Positions 9,537 to 18,861 of a stretch of 64,000 nucleotides of DNA are shown piece by piece. The stretch is taken from contig NC_022357.1 of NCBI RefSeq assembly GCF_000297055.2, positions 3,006,501-3,070,500 of the forward strand. The letters run 5' to 3'. Position 1 is the stretch's first letter; each line of letters starts with the position of its first letter. Made by a program: the position numbers and the translations under genes. Source of the DNA: Sulfuricella denitrificans skB26. Its GTDB lineage: Bacteria > Pseudomonadota > Gammaproteobacteria > Burkholderiales > Sulfuricellaceae. The notes under the pieces were generated by a model. It saw only the letters and a program-made list of their open reading frames with translations, searched no databases and was not told where the DNA came from.

Positions 9537-9630
9537 CGCATCGAAAAGCTTTGTTTGGTGCGTTAGCTGGGCCAGACACTGTTTTTTCCGCTAAAATGCC
9601 TGTCACGATGACAACCCTTAAAGGGAACGA

Positions 9631-10167
9631 GTGACAGGCAATATTTTTTTAGTCGGGCTGATGGGCGCCGGCAAAACTACCGTAGGCAAGCTTATCGCCC
9701 GGCACTTCAGCAGACCGTTTGTCGACTCCGATCATGAAATCGAAAAGCGCACTGGGGTCAATATTCCCCTGATTTTCGAGTTGGAGGGAGAAGCCGGTTT
9801 CCGAATCCGAGAAACAGCGGTTATCGAAGAACTGACCAGACAAAATAATATCGTGCTGGCGACCGGGGGCGGCGCAATATTGAGCCAACGAAATCGAGAC
9901 AACCTCCGCAACAATGGTACGGTAATTTACCTACGCGCAAAGGTGGAAGATCTTTGGCAACGCACCCGTCACGACAAAAACCGTCCCCTGCTGCAAACTT
10001 CCGATCCTCAGGCAAAAATGAAAGAGCTTTTTGTGCAACGCGACCCTTTGTACTCTGAAATTGCGGACATCATTGTGGACACGGGATCACAAAGCGTCCA
10101 TGCGCTGGTTCACCAGATTGAAGAACGGCTGAAACAGCTTAACCCCGGCGCCTCAAAAACTGACTGA
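9631..10167 (+). CDS. aroK: Shikimate kinase
   Basis: The product has 178 aa. It phosphorylates shikimate with ATP in the cytoplasmic aromatic amino acid pathway. The P-loop [11 protein letters not shown] lies near residue 10. Shikimate-binding [11 protein letters not shown], the GEAGFR motif and the GGGA region are intact, and the lid carries NRPLL. The start is GTG with aaaggga 5-6 bases upstream. The pilQ-aroK-aroB-dgt order is a conserved betaproteobacterial and gammaproteobacterial arrangement. Confidence 0.95.
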   Translation: MTGNIFLVGLMGAGKTTVGKLIARHFSRPFVDSDHEIEKRTGVNIPLIFELEGEAGFRIRETAVIEELTRQNNIVLATGGGAILSQRNRDNLRNNGTVIYLRAKVEDLWQRTRHDKNRPLLQTSDPQAKMKELFVQRDPLYSEIADIIVDTGSQSVHALVHQIEERLKQLNPGASKTD

Positions 10168-10182
10168 AATTAAACAAAGCCC

Positions 10183-11271
10183 ATGCAAACCCTTACCGTA
10201 GATTTGAACGAGCGTACTTACCCGATCCACATCGGCACCGCCCTGCTGACGCGCCCCGAACTGATCCTTCCTCATCTGGCCCGCAAGCAGGTTGCCATTG
10301 TCACCAACACCACGGTAGCGCCGCTGTATCTGGATGCGCTGAGCAAGCCCCTGGCGGCGGAAGGCGTGGATATCGTGCCTATCATCCTGCCCGATGGGGA
10401 GGAATACAAAAACTCGGAGACGCTGAACCTAGTCTACGATGCACTCCTGACACACCATTGCGAGCGCAAGACCACCCTGATCGCTCTGGGCGGAGGCGTC
10501 ATCGGTGATCTCACCGGCTTTGCCGCCGCCACCTACCTGCGTGGCGTACCTTTCATCCAGATTCCTACCACCTTGTTGGCACAGGTGGATTCCTCGGTGG
10601 GCGGGAAAACCGGCATCAACCACCCGCTGGGGAAAAACATGGTCGGGGCCTTCTACCAGCCCAAGCTGGTGCTGGCCGACACTTCCACTTTGGACACGCT
10701 GGATGACCGACAGCTCTCCGCCGGCCTGGCCGAAGTGATCAAGTACGGTCTGATCCGCGACCTGCCTTTTTTCGAGTGGCTGGAGCAAAACATGCCCGCG
10801 CTGCTTACGCGCGACCCTGATGCGCTGGCTTATGCCATCAAACGCTCCTGCGAGAATAAGGCGGAAGTCGTCATCGCGGATGAACACGAAGGCGGCGTTC
10901 GTGCCCTGCTCAACCTGGGGCACACTTTCGGGCACGCCATAGAAGCCGGGATGGGTTACGGCAACTGGCTCCACGGCGAAGCCGTTGGGGCCGGCACTAT
11001 GCTAGCAGCAAGCCTGTCGCAGCGACTGGGCTGGATCAGCGAAGCCGAGGTGAGCCGCATCCGTGCGCTATTCGAGCGAGCCAGGCTGCCGGTCAGTGCG
11101 CCCGACCTCGGAGTGGACGCCTATCTGGAACACATGGCGATAGACAAAAAGGTGGAAAACGGCAGAATGCGCTTTGTACTACTGAAAGCGATCGGCGCGG
11201 CGGTGATCACCGCAGACGTCACGGAACAGACGCTGCGGGAAACACTACGGGAAACCGCTCAGCATGTCTGA
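10183..11271 (+). CDS. aroB: 3-dehydroquinate synthase
   Basis: The product has 362 aa, full length. It converts DAHP to 3-dehydroquinate with NAD and a divalent metal. Visible motifs are [18 protein letters not shown] (NAD binding), [18 protein letters not shown] (active site) and the metal-ligand [11 protein letters not shown]. It follows aroK by 15 bp and overlaps the dGTPase-like gene by 8 bp, so the genes are probably cotranscribed. Confidence 0.96.
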   Translation: MQTLTVDLNERTYPIHIGTALLTRPELILPHLARKQVAIVTNTTVAPLYLDALSKPLAAEGVDIVPIILPDGEEYKNSETLNLVYDALLTHHCERKTTLIALGGGVIGDLTGFAAATYLRGVPFIQIPTTLLAQVDSSVGGKTGINHPLGKNMVGAFYQPKLVLADTSTLDTLDDRQLSAGLAEVIKYGLIRDLPFFEWLEQNMPALLTRDPDALAYAIKRSCENKAEVVIADEHEGGVRALLNLGHTFGHAIEAGMGYGNWLHGEAVGAGTMLAASLSQRLGWISEAEVSRIRALFERARLPVSAPDLGVDAYLEHMAIDKKVENGRMRFVLLKAIGAAVITADVTEQTLRETLRETAQHV

Positions 11272-12388
11272 GAACCTCGCCCCCTACGCGGCCTTGTCGG
11301 CAGCCTCTCGCGGGCGGCGCTTCCCTGAGCCGATACCCGGCGGCCGCAGCGAATTTCAGCGCGACCGTGATCGCATCATTCATTCCACCGCCTTTCGCCG
11401 TCTCGAATATAAGACCCAGGTGTTCGTCAACCACGAAGGCGACCTGTTTCGCACGCGTCTGACTCACAGCCTGGAAGTGGCACAGATCGGACGTACCATC
11501 GCTCGCAACCTGCGACTCGACGAAGATCTGGTGGAAGCCATCGCGTTGGCCCACGATCTCGGCCATACTCCTTTCGGCCACGCCGGCCAAGATGAACTCA
11601 ATGGCTGCATGAAGGACTACGGCGGCTTCGAACACAACCTCCAGTCTCTGCGCGTAGTGGATATGCTGGAAGAGCGCTATGCCGAATTCGATGGCCTTAA
11701 CCTGACCTTCGAAACCCGCGAGGGCATCCTCAAGCACTGCTCCCCGCAAAACGCCGCCACGCTCAGCGAAGTGGGCGAACGCTTCCTGCACGGCAAACGT
11801 CCCTCCCTTGAAGCCCAGGTTGCCAATCTTGCCGACGAAATTGCCTACAACAATCACGATGTCGATGACGGCCTGCGCTCCGGCCTGATTACTTTGGAAC
11901 AACTGGCCGAAGTCAGCCTTTTCGCCCGCCACCTCAAAATAGTGCGCGACCTTTATCCCGACTTGGCCGACCGACGCTTGATCCATGAAACCGTGCGCCG
12001 CATGATCAATACCTTGGCACTGGACCTGATCATGCAAAGCACAGAAAACATCACTGCCGCCGCGCCCAGATCCATAGATGACGTACGCGAAGCGCCGCCC
12101 CTGATCGCCTTCAGCCCCGCCATCCGCGAGGAACAGCAAGAACTGAAGCGTTTCCTGCGCACTCAGCTTTACCGCCACTACCGCGTCATGCGTATGAGCA
12201 GCAAAGCACGGCGCATCATCCGAGAACTCTTCCAGGCCTTTCTCGACGACGCTCGCCTCCTGCCGCCGCAATACCAGGAAAAAGCTCAACAGGACAAGCC
12301 TCGCGCCATTGCCGACTATATTGCTGGCATGACCGACCGTTACGCCATTCGGGAATACCGGCGCCTGTTCACCATTGAAGAGACTTGA
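11264..12388 (+). CDS. dgt: Deoxyguanosinetriphosphate triphosphohydrolase-like HD protein
   Basis: The product has 374 aa, matching the shorter type of dGTPase-like proteins. It is predicted to cleave dNTPs to deoxynucleoside and triphosphate. The HD-domain ligands are visible: [10 protein letters not shown] (first His), [14 protein letters not shown] (HD pair) and the later [12 protein letters not shown] (Asp). The N-terminal [15 protein letters not shown] motif is characteristic. It overlaps aroB by 8 bp and is the last gene of the run; a 424-bp gap follows before the polysaccharide locus. Substrate preference cannot be read from sequence. Confidence 0.9.
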   Translation: MSENLAPYAALSAASRGRRFPEPIPGGRSEFQRDRDRIIHSTAFRRLEYKTQVFVNHEGDLFRTRLTHSLEVAQIGRTIARNLRLDEDLVEAIALAHDLGHTPFGHAGQDELNGCMKDYGGFEHNLQSLRVVDMLEERYAEFDGLNLTFETREGILKHCSPQNAATLSEVGERFLHGKRPSLEAQVANLADEIAYNNHDVDDGLRSGLITLEQLAEVSLFARHLKIVRDLYPDLADRRLIHETVRRMINTLALDLIMQSTENITAAAPRSIDDVREAPPLIAFSPAIREEQQELKRFLRTQLYRHYRVMRMSSKARRIIRELFQAFLDDARLLPPQYQEKAQQDKPRAIADYIAGMTDRYAIREYRRLFTIEET

Positions 12389-12812
12389 GGAGCAATTCCA
12401 GAAAATTCCACAACTCATCATTGCATAGGGGTAAAGCGGCTCTGCTGGCCGTTATACAAGCTTGACAATCCTCGTGACGTTATCTAGTCTAAAGCTGTAA
12501 TTGGCGTTCCAGGCTGGCATCCGAACTCCTTGCAAATATCATCGCATTGGTTCTTGTGAAATCATGTGCCTATACGAGTTCTGAGACACCGTTCGTTATT
12601 TATCGTACCCCCTTAATTGACGTGGCTCAGGAAATGATTTTTGCATAAGTGTTAGAGTAAAATTGATTGCTATGTGTAGAATACCTATATGCATGGCAAT
12701 GGGGAAAACCCTCCATTGGACGAGAGCCTTAATCCAACATAATTTTACGGAAAATCAAACTTTGTCCTGGCGCTGCCAACGCACCTTTCACAACCTAAAA
12801 AAGGTAATCCAA
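12389..12812 (+). other. Intergenic region upstream of the exopolysaccharide operon
   Basis: These 424 bp separate the dgt-like gene from the export lipoprotein. The frame is open from 12663 into the lipoprotein gene, but that upstream stretch lacks a signal peptide, so I treat it as leader. The region carries one reasonable promoter candidate (12462-12490) and is otherwise AT-rich around 12600-12720. No sigma-54 motif with correct GG-N10-GC spacing was found. It probably holds the control region of the whole + strand glycan operon. Confidence 0.5.
12462..12490 (+). promoter_or_regulatory. Candidate sigma-70 promoter for the exopolysaccharide operon
   Basis: A perfect TTGACA is followed after 17 bases by TAGTCT, a poor -10 (3/6). 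If used, the leader before the ATG at 12813 would be about 315 nt, long enough for regulation in the mRNA. Consensus match only. Confidence 0.3.
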
Positions 12813-13451
12813 ATGAATGCTCCACAACACACCAATACTACGAGATGGCTGGCTTGCCTTGCTTTTGCGTTTTCCATTCTTGCCCTTGGCGGTTGCACGG
12901 GCACGGCACATCAACCCATCTCTGCAGCAGACACCCCCCCTCCCACGCATGACTACCTGGTTGGTCCCGGGGATAGCCTGAGTATCACCGTGTGGCGCAA
13001 CCCGGAGGTCTCAATGACGGTGCCGGTCCGACCTGATGGTAAAATCACAACTCCGCTGGTGGAAGACCTGCTGGCCAGCGGCAAGACATCAAGCCAACTG
13101 GCACGAGACATCGAGAAGGCTCTGGCCAAATACATTCAGGAGCCGGTTGTAACGGTCATAGTAACCGGCTTTGTCGGACCATACGACGAGCAAATCCGGG
13201 TCATTGGCCAAGCGGCAAAACCGCAGGCGCTGCCGTACCGCAAGGACATGAGTCTGATGGATGTTCTGATTGCAGTAGGGGGAATCACTGATTTTGCGGC
13301 TGGAAACCGGGCCAGCGTCATACGCAGCATCAGCGGAACACAGCAGCAGTTCGCCGTCAGACTGAACGACCTGATCAAGGATGGTGACATGTCAGCCAAC
13401 GTTCCCATGCGTCCGGGAGATATCCTAGTTATACCTGAAAGCTTTTTTTAA
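12813..13451 (+). CDS. Polysaccharide export outer-membrane lipoprotein (OPX/Wza type, exosortase-A associated)
   Basis: The product has 212 aa. The ATG at 12813 was chosen because it follows aaaaaagg and begins a good lipoprotein signal with ILALGGC (Cys28); the longer frame from 12663 buries this signal. The mature part has the Poly_export domain (DYLVGPGDSLSITVW... RPDGKITTPLV) and one SLBB-like segment (IRVIGQAAKPQALPY), ending in RPGDILVIPESFF. It matches the short PEP-CTERM/XrtA-type export protein rather than full-length Wza. It should form the outer-membrane exit for the exopolysaccharide. The chain-length gene follows about 210 bp downstream. Confidence 0.9.
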   Translation: MNAPQHTNTTRWLACLAFAFSILALGGCTGTAHQPISAADTPPPTHDYLVGPGDSLSITVWRNPEVSMTVPVRPDGKITTPLVEDLLASGKTSSQLARDIEKALAKYIQEPVVTVIVTGFVGPYDEQIRVIGQAAKPQALPYRKDMSLMDVLIAVGGITDFAAGNRASVIRSISGTQQQFAVRLNDLIKDGDMSANVPMRPGDILVIPESFF

Positions 13452-13660
13452 TTCCCAAGCCCCTTTCTCTGGCCATTCTTTGACATTGCCCTCCTCGCTT
13501 CAAAACATGGGCGATTAAGTAAGGCTACGGATTGGGAGGGCGTGTAAGCGATCTGTCATCAGGCTTCCAAGGCTCAATGACGGCACAAATGCCACGGACA
13601 GATACTTTATCTATTACTGAATTACCAAGGCAAAAACAAAAAAGCAAGGGGAGTTTCAAG

Positions 13661-15193
13661 ATGCAAGAACTGATGGCCCAGCTGCTTTCCCATTTGAAGG
13701 GGATATGGAAATATCGCTGGTATGCGGTGATAGCCGCTTGGGTCGTTGCCTTGGCAGGGTGGATTACGGTGTACAAGTTGCCTGACCGTTATGAGGCCTC
13801 GGCAAGAGTTTACGTGGACACCCAAAGCATATTGAAGCCGTTGCTGTCGGGAATGACAACCTCTCCCAACGTGGAACAGCAAGTCTCAATCATGAGCCGC
13901 ACCCTGTTCAGCCGCCCTAACGTAGAAAGGGTCCTGCGCATGGTAGATCTGGACATCAAGGCCAGCACGGCAAAGGACCGGGAGCAGCAGATCAAAGGCC
14001 TGATGGACGAGATCACGATGGCCACGACTGGCCGGGATAACCTCTATACTATTTTGTACAGCAATGAAAATCCCAAACTCGCTAAAGACGTGGTCCAATC
14101 ATTTCTGACTATCTTTGTCGAGGGCAGTCTCGGAGACAAGAAACAGGACTCGGCATCGGCGGTTCACTTCATCGAACAGCAGATCAAAGCTTATGAGGAG
14201 AAGCTGGTCCTCGCCGAAAATGCCCTGAAGGAATTCAAGCGGAAAAACATTGGGCTGTTGCCCCATGAAGGCGGGGATTATTTTGCAAAGCTGACAACAA
14301 CAGCTGAGAGCCTCAATCAGGCACAACTTGAATTGCGGGAAGCCGAGAATGCGCGTAATTCCATCAAGAAACAGATGACTGACGGTGAACCGATGGCAGA
14401 TCAGCTCCCGGTCGCGGACTCAAACCCTGAAATAGACGGTCGCATCCAGGCCCTGAACAAGAATCTGGACGCGCTTCGCCTGAACTTTACCGAACGGCAC
14501 CCGGACATCGTTGCCACCAAACGTCTGATTACTCAACTTGAAGAGCGCAAGAAGGAAGAGGCCAAGCTGAGCAAGCGCAGTGCCGACCCCGGGAAAAACT
14601 ATAGTCCCATGCTGCAACAAATCAATGTTGCCCTCATGGAAGCCGACGCCAGGGTGGCCTCCATGAGGGCACGCGTGGCAGAATATTCTGCCCGTTATAA
14701 TCACCTGAAGACCCAGATCAATGCAATACCCCAGGTTGAAGCGGAGTTCACCCAGCTCAACCGAGACTATGAGGTAAACAAGGGTAATTACGAAAAACTG
14801 CTTGAACGCCGGGAAAGCGCAAAAATGTCCGGCGAAATGGCCACCACTACAGAACTCTTGACATTCAAGATTATTGATCCGCCAATGGTTCCACAAATCC
14901 CCACCGCTCCGAACCGTTTCAGACTGGTCTCCCTGGTATTTTTGGGCGCCCTGCTGGCCGGAATCGGGACTGCGTTGCTGATGAGCCTGATCCGGCCCAC
15001 CTTCCAGAGCCAGGGCACCCTGCGAGAGATAACCGGCTTCCCGGTATTGGGCACGGTGAGCATGATTTGGACGGACCAGGAAATCATCAAGCGAAAAAAG
15101 GGCGTTTACGCCTTCGGCCTCTCTTTGCTATTTTTGTTAGGTTTATATGGCGCGTTCTTGGCAAAGGCACTCAAAAACATGCCACCATTTTGA
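13661..15193 (+). CDS. Polysaccharide chain-length determinant (PCP/Wzz family, XrtA-associated)
   Basis: The product has 510 aa from the ATG at 13661, preceded by aaggggag. An upstream TTG at 13532 would add 43 residues unlike the family. The Wzz domain begins with a first transmembrane helix at about 20-42, then a long periplasmic coiled-coil region (about 150-400). The PNRFRL motif and second transmembrane helix lie at about 415-445, with a third hydrophobic helix at the extreme C-terminus. It carries no kinase domain; the kinase is the next gene. It controls polymer length and links the inner-membrane machinery to the OPX protein. Confidence 0.9.
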   Translation: MQELMAQLLSHLKGIWKYRWYAVIAAWVVALAGWITVYKLPDRYEASARVYVDTQSILKPLLSGMTTSPNVEQQVSIMSRTLFSRPNVERVLRMVDLDIKASTAKDREQQIKGLMDEITMATTGRDNLYTILYSNENPKLAKDVVQSFLTIFVEGSLGDKKQDSASAVHFIEQQIKAYEEKLVLAENALKEFKRKNIGLLPHEGGDYFAKLTTTAESLNQAQLELREAENARNSIKKQMTDGEPMADQLPVADSNPEIDGRIQALNKNLDALRLNFTERHPDIVATKRLITQLEERKKEEAKLSKRSADPGKNYSPMLQQINVALMEADARVASMRARVAEYSARYNHLKTQINAIPQVEAEFTQLNRDYEVNKGNYEKLLERRESAKMSGEMATTTELLTFKIIDPPMVPQIPTAPNRFRLVSLVFLGALLAGIGTALLMSLIRPTFQSQGTLREITGFPVLGTVSMIWTDQEIIKRKKGVYAFGLSLLFLLGLYGAFLAKALKNMPPF

Positions 15194-15206
15194 GTTCAAC
15201 CATCCT

Positions 15207-15233
15207 AGGAGTCTGTCAGTCCGATAGACTCCT
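15207..15233 (+). promoter_or_regulatory. Strong intercistronic hairpin
   Basis: An 11-bp stem (10 Watson-Crick pairs plus one G-T) with a 5-base loop lies 13 bp after the chain-length gene stop and 64 bp before the kinase start. aggagtctgtc pairs with gatagactcct, and one C-G and one T-G pair could extend the base. No U tract follows. It may act as an mRNA processing or stability element or an attenuator. Confidence 0.5.
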
Positions 15234-15281
15234 GGCCACAAGACATCCAACATAACGGGATTGGCGCCTAGGGAATGAACA

Positions 15282-15343
15282 CCATCGGGAGACAGCGTGA
15301 GCATTATTGAAAAGGCAGCAGGCAAGCTCGATCAGATCGAAAA
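15282..15343 (+). repeat. Direct repeat copy 1, covering the kinase ribosome-binding site and start codon
   Basis: This 62-bp unit is repeated 102 bp downstream with two mismatches. Copy 1 spans the leader (gggaga) and the GTG start at 15297 plus the first 15 codons. Confidence 0.85.
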
Positions 15344-16286
15344 AGGGGCAAAGTTGCCCCCGCATGAGGTTACCGCGAAGTCCCCATCGGGAGACCGCGT
15401 GAGCCTTATTGAAAAGGCAGCAGGCAAGCTCGATCAGATCGAAAAGATGGAAACATCCTCCTCAGCGGAAATAGCCCCGGAGACGCCAGAACATTCAGAC
15501 CAGAAGGCTGTCAGTGGAAACGAGGGGAACGAAACCAACCCGGCGCTTTCGGCGGGAGGCCATGTGTCAAAACAGGGCATGATCAATCTGTCGAAATTAC
15601 GCCAGTTGGGCATGATAATTCCTGATGGAGAAAGATCACAAATTGCCGAGGAGTTCCGCTTGATCAAGCGCCCATTGATCAAGAATGCTTTCAGTCAGGG
15701 AGCCGAGCCTGTCAATAGCGGCAATCTGATTATGGTCACCAGCGCCCTGGCTGGAGAAGGAAAAACCTTCTGCGCTGCCAACTTGGCGATGAGCATCGCG
15801 ATGGAATTGGATCACACGGTTCTTCTGGTGGATGCCGATGTAGCCCGGCCTTCGGTACCCAGGTACCTCGGGCTGGAGACTGGTCGCGGCTTGCTGGATG
15901 TGCTTCTCGACGACAAGCTTGATCTGGCTGACGTCCTGATCAGAACCAATGTTGAAAAGCTCTCCATCCTTCAGGCCGGAAGCAGGCACAAGCGTGCAAC
16001 CGAGCTGTTGGCGAGCCAGGCCATGAGCGACTTGCTCAAGGAAATTGCGCGCCGTTACCCAGACCGCATTGTCATATTTGACTCCCCTCCTTTGCTCCTT
16101 ACCAGCGAGGCGCATGTGCTGGCAAGCCAAATGGGGCAGATTGTCCTGGTGGTGGCGGCTGAAAGCACGACCCAGCAAGCGATCAAGGAAGCACTCAGGC
16201 AAATAGAAGCATGCGATATCGTTAATCTGATTTACAACAAAGCCCGGGCATTCCCCGGTGGGGAGTATTATGGTTACTACGGCTAA
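15297..16286 (+). CDS. XrtA/EPS-associated tyrosine autokinase (BY-kinase, CpsD/CapB type)
   Basis: The product has 329 aa. It is a cytoplasmic bacterial tyrosine kinase partner of the chain-length protein. Walker A is SALAGEGKT (149-157), Walker A' is VLLVDADVARP and Walker B is IVIFDSPPLL. The C-terminal tyrosine cluster is GGEYYGYYG. The GTG start at 15297 has gggag upstream. Oddly, residues 2-16 recur as residues 36-50 (one Ile/Leu change), and the DNA duplication includes the ribosome-binding site. A second GTG at 15399 is therefore an equally well-formed start giving a 295-aa form. It overlaps the outer-membrane protein gene by 17 bp if that starts at 16270. Confidence 0.92.
   Translation: MSIIEKAAGKLDQIEKGAKLPPHEVTAKSPSGDRVSLIEKAAGKLDQIEKMETSSSAEIAPETPEHSDQKAVSGNEGNETNPALSAGGHVSKQGMINLSKLRQLGMIIPDGERSQIAEEFRLIKRPLIKNAFSQGAEPVNSGNLIMVTSALAGEGKTFCAANLAMSIAMELDHTVLLVDADVARPSVPRYLGLETGRGLLDVLLDDKLDLADVLIRTNVEKLSILQAGSRHKRATELLASQAMSDLLKEIARRYPDRIVIFDSPPLLLTSEAHVLASQMGQIVLVVAAESTTQQAIKEALRQIEACDIVNLIYNKARAFPGGEYYGYYG
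15384..15445 (+). repeat. Direct repeat copy 2, inside the kinase reading frame
   Basis: This second copy of the 62-bp unit (60/62 identical) is offset by exactly 34 codons. It preserves the gggagac leader motif and a GTG at 15399, so it is both coding sequence and a possible internal translation start. Confidence 0.85.
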
Positions 16287-17841
16287 AGCGCCTGGATCCG
16301 GCACCTGCCATAGGCTTTCGTTTCCTGCAACCTGCTCCATCGCCACGGCAATGCTGCTTGTGTACTCTCATGCAGGCGCGGCGGAATGGAAAATCTCCCC
16401 CAGTCTCGACCTGAAAGAGACCTATACCGACAACGTTAAATTGGCACCGTCGGGGCAGGAAAAGAGCGAATTCATTACCCAGGTCAATCCCGGCATATCC
16501 TTGACGGGCACCGGCCCCCGCCTGAAGCTCAACGCCAGTTACGTTATGCAGAATCTTGTCTACGCGGAGGAGAGCAGCCAAAACACGATGAATCACCTAT
16601 TGAACGCCAGCGCCAATGCCGAGCTGGTTGATGATTTGCTTTTCCTGGATGGTCGAGCCGCGATTAGCCAGCAAAACATATCTTTGTCTGGCCCGCAGGC
16701 GGCTGACAACGTCAATACCACCGGGAACCGCACCGAGGTACAGACCTATAGCGTCAGCCCCTATCTGCGCCATAAATTCAGTAACTTTGCCTCAACCGAG
16801 GTTCGCTACACTCATGACGAAGTCAGCACTGGCGGTAGTGGGCTATGGAACAGCCAGTCGGACCGCATCCAGCTCGGCCTGAACAGCGGATCAGCCTTTA
16901 GCACGCTGGGCTGGGGCTTGAACTACAGCAGCGGGAAAACCAGCTATGGCAATACCACCAACACCCCAGATATAGATACAGAAGTTCTTTCCGGCAATCT
17001 GAGCTATCCGGTTACCCCGAAATTCAGGCTGACAGCCACCGGAGGCTATGAAAAAAACAACTACATTTCGATCGGAACAAAGCCCGATGGTTCTTTCTGG
17101 TCTGCCGGCTTTTCCTGGACGCCCAGCGCAACGACCAGCCTCGATGCCAGCGCCGGACGAAGATTCTTTGGTGACACCTACTCCCTCGCAGCCAGCCATC
17201 GCACCCGCCTGACCACCTGGAGCCTGGGCTACAGCGAGGATATCACTTCTACCAGAGATCAGTTTTTGATTCCCGCCACAATAGACACCGCGAGTTTCCT
17301 GAATCAGTTATTGGCCGCCACGATGCCCGATCCAGTCATCCGGAAGCTATATGTTGATGCGATAACACTGCGCGTCGGACCATCCCTAGCAGAATCCGTA
17401 AATTACCTGACCAACCGCCTCTTTCTGCAAAAACGCCTGCAGGCATCTGTTGCCGTGACGGGTGCAAAAAACACACTCATACTCAGCCTGTTCCACGCGA
17501 CGCGCGATGCGCAGACCTCACAAACTCAAGACAGCACCCTGTTTGGCAGCTCCGCGCTGGCGCTGAGCGACAGCACAAAACAGGTGGGCGGCAATGCTTT
17601 CTGGAACTGGCGGATAGGCCCGCGCACCAGCGCCAATATCAACGCCGGGTATACCAGAAACAGCTACCCCTCCTTGGGCAGAACAGACAACGACAAGACC
17701 ATCAGGCTCAGCCTGACCAGGCAGTTCCAGCCCAAGCTCAATGGCTCGGTTGAATTGCGGCGGCTGCAGCGTGACTCCAGCCAGGACAGCGGCGATTATA
17801 GCGAGAATGCCCTGACTGCCTCCCTGTTCATGAGATTCTAG
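16270..17841 (+). CDS. PEP-CTERM/XrtA-system outer-membrane beta-barrel protein
   Basis: The product has 523 aa from the ATG at 16270 (an alternative GTG lies at 16258). A signal peptide ends near HAGAA. The mature protein opens with WKISPSLDLKETYTDNV, typical of the TIGR03016-like outer-membrane family of exosortase loci. It consists of alternating beta strands and ends in ASLFMRF, with the terminal Phe expected for BAM-inserted barrels. It probably assists export or anchoring of the exopolysaccharide, but no activity is known. It sits between the kinase and the ExeA-like ATPase, the usual order in these loci. Confidence 0.85.
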   Translation: MVTTAKAPGSGTCHRLSFPATCSIATAMLLVYSHAGAAEWKISPSLDLKETYTDNVKLAPSGQEKSEFITQVNPGISLTGTGPRLKLNASYVMQNLVYAEESSQNTMNHLLNASANAELVDDLLFLDGRAAISQQNISLSGPQAADNVNTTGNRTEVQTYSVSPYLRHKFSNFASTEVRYTHDEVSTGGSGLWNSQSDRIQLGLNSGSAFSTLGWGLNYSSGKTSYGNTTNTPDIDTEVLSGNLSYPVTPKFRLTATGGYEKNNYISIGTKPDGSFWSAGFSWTPSATTSLDASAGRRFFGDTYSLAASHRTRLTTWSLGYSEDITSTRDQFLIPATIDTASFLNQLLAATMPDPVIRKLYVDAITLRVGPSLAESVNYLTNRLFLQKRLQASVAVTGAKNTLILSLFHATRDAQTSQTQDSTLFGSSALALSDSTKQVGGNAFWNWRIGPRTSANINAGYTRNSYPSLGRTDNDKTIRLSLTRQFQPKLNGSVELRRLQRDSSQDSGDYSENALTASLFMRF

Positions 17842-17853
17842 CGGGCTTTCAGC

Positions 17854-18858
17854 ATGTATGAATCCTTCTACGGTTTCAGCGCCAAGCCATTCCAACTTAA
17901 ACCCGACCCGAATTTCTTCTTCGGCAGCAAAGGCCATAAGCGCGCCATGGCCTACCTGGAATACGGGTTGTCTCAGGGTGAGGGCTTCATCGTCATCACC
18001 GGCGAAATCGGCGCGGGCAAGACCACCCTGGTGCGCAACCTTTTCCGCAAAATGGAGGCGAAAAACATCCTGGCGGCGCAACTGGTGAGCACCCACCTCG
18101 GTTCGGAAGACACTCTGCGAATGACAGCAGCGGCCTTCGGCCTTCCCTTCAAGGACGCGAGCAAGGCCGACCTTCTGACCGCAATTGAGGAGTTTCTTCG
18201 GCTTTGCGACCGTCAGGGAAAACGTGCCCTCCTGGTGGTGGACGAGGCGCAGAACCTTGCCCCCCGCGCGGTGGAAGAATTGAGGATGCTTTCCAATTTC
18301 CAGACTGCCGACAAATCCTTGCTGCAAACCTTCCTGCTCGGTCAACCGGAGTTCAGGAAAACCCTTCATGGCAGTGAGATGGAACAATTGCGGCAAAGGG
18401 TAATCGCCACCTATCATCTGGGACCGATGGATGCCTCGGAAACCAGGTCGTATATCGAACACCGGATGAGCACCGTTGGCTGGCGCGGCGACCCGTCCTT
18501 CGGTGCGGACGCCTTTGACGCCATTTACGACTACACGACCGGCATTCCCAGAAAGATCAATACCCTGTGTGACCGCCTGTTGCTGATGGGTTGCCTGGAA
18601 GAACTACACGATTTTGGCAGTTCAGAGGTCAATGAAGTCATTCGCGATATCCAGCATGAGTTTGATCTTCCCGCCTCGGGAGCCGATGCCCAAATCACTT
18701 CCACCACCGTTCCAGACAAAGCGGTAACCCGCGTCAGTCTGGAAAACATGGATGAAAGGCTTGCCAAGATGGAGACCTCCGTCATCTCGGTGCTGGATCT
18801 GCTCAAACAGATCCTCTCCTTGCCCAGAGTAAATAAAGAACTTTCGAAAAGAAGATAG
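17854..18858 (+). CDS. XrtA-associated AAA ATPase (ExeA-like)
   Basis: The product has 334 aa. The start MYESFYGFSAKPFQL is the hallmark of ExeA/GspA-type AAA_22 ATPases in exosortase loci. Walker A is GEIGAGKTTL (about 50-59) and Walker B is LLVVDEAQNL (about 127-136). Sensor motif LGQPEFR and an arginine-rich C-terminal lid follow, then a short coiled coil (about 290-330) with no peptidoglycan-binding domain. It is predicted cytoplasmic, perhaps energising or regulating exopolysaccharide assembly. It lies 12 bp after the outer-membrane protein gene. Confidence 0.88.
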   Translation: MYESFYGFSAKPFQLKPDPNFFFGSKGHKRAMAYLEYGLSQGEGFIVITGEIGAGKTTLVRNLFRKMEAKNILAAQLVSTHLGSEDTLRMTAAAFGLPFKDASKADLLTAIEEFLRLCDRQGKRALLVVDEAQNLAPRAVEELRMLSNFQTADKSLLQTFLLGQPEFRKTLHGSEMEQLRQRVIATYHLGPMDASETRSYIEHRMSTVGWRGDPSFGADAFDAIYDYTTGIPRKINTLCDRLLLMGCLEELHDFGSSEVNEVIRDIQHEFDLPASGADAQITSTTVPDKAVTRVSLENMDERLAKMETSVISVLDLLKQILSLPRVNKELSKRR

Positions 18859-18861
18859 TCA

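Noticed and set aside
9541-9630. TAAAAT at 9592-9597 as a possible aroK promoter
   Set aside because: There is no -35-like hexamer at 16-18 bp, and aroK is probably read through from the pilus operon.
11219-12421. 400-codon open frame antisense to the dGTPase-like gene
   Set aside because: It is a high-GC antisense shadow of a gene with intact HD motifs, and it shows no recognisable domain or start signal.
12600-12660. Possible sigma-54 promoter (tggctc ... ttgca) upstream of the exopolysaccharide operon
   Set aside because: The GG and GC elements are not separated by the required 10 bases.
12663-12812. In-frame N-terminal extension of the export lipoprotein
   Set aside because: The extension lacks similarity to the family and would bury the lipoprotein signal; ATG 12813 has a ribosome-binding site and gives a clean lipobox.
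13532-13660. In-frame TTG-initiated extension of the chain-length protein
   Set aside because: It starts on TTG without a good ribosome-binding site, and the downstream ATG at 13661 with aaggggag gives the normal N-terminus.
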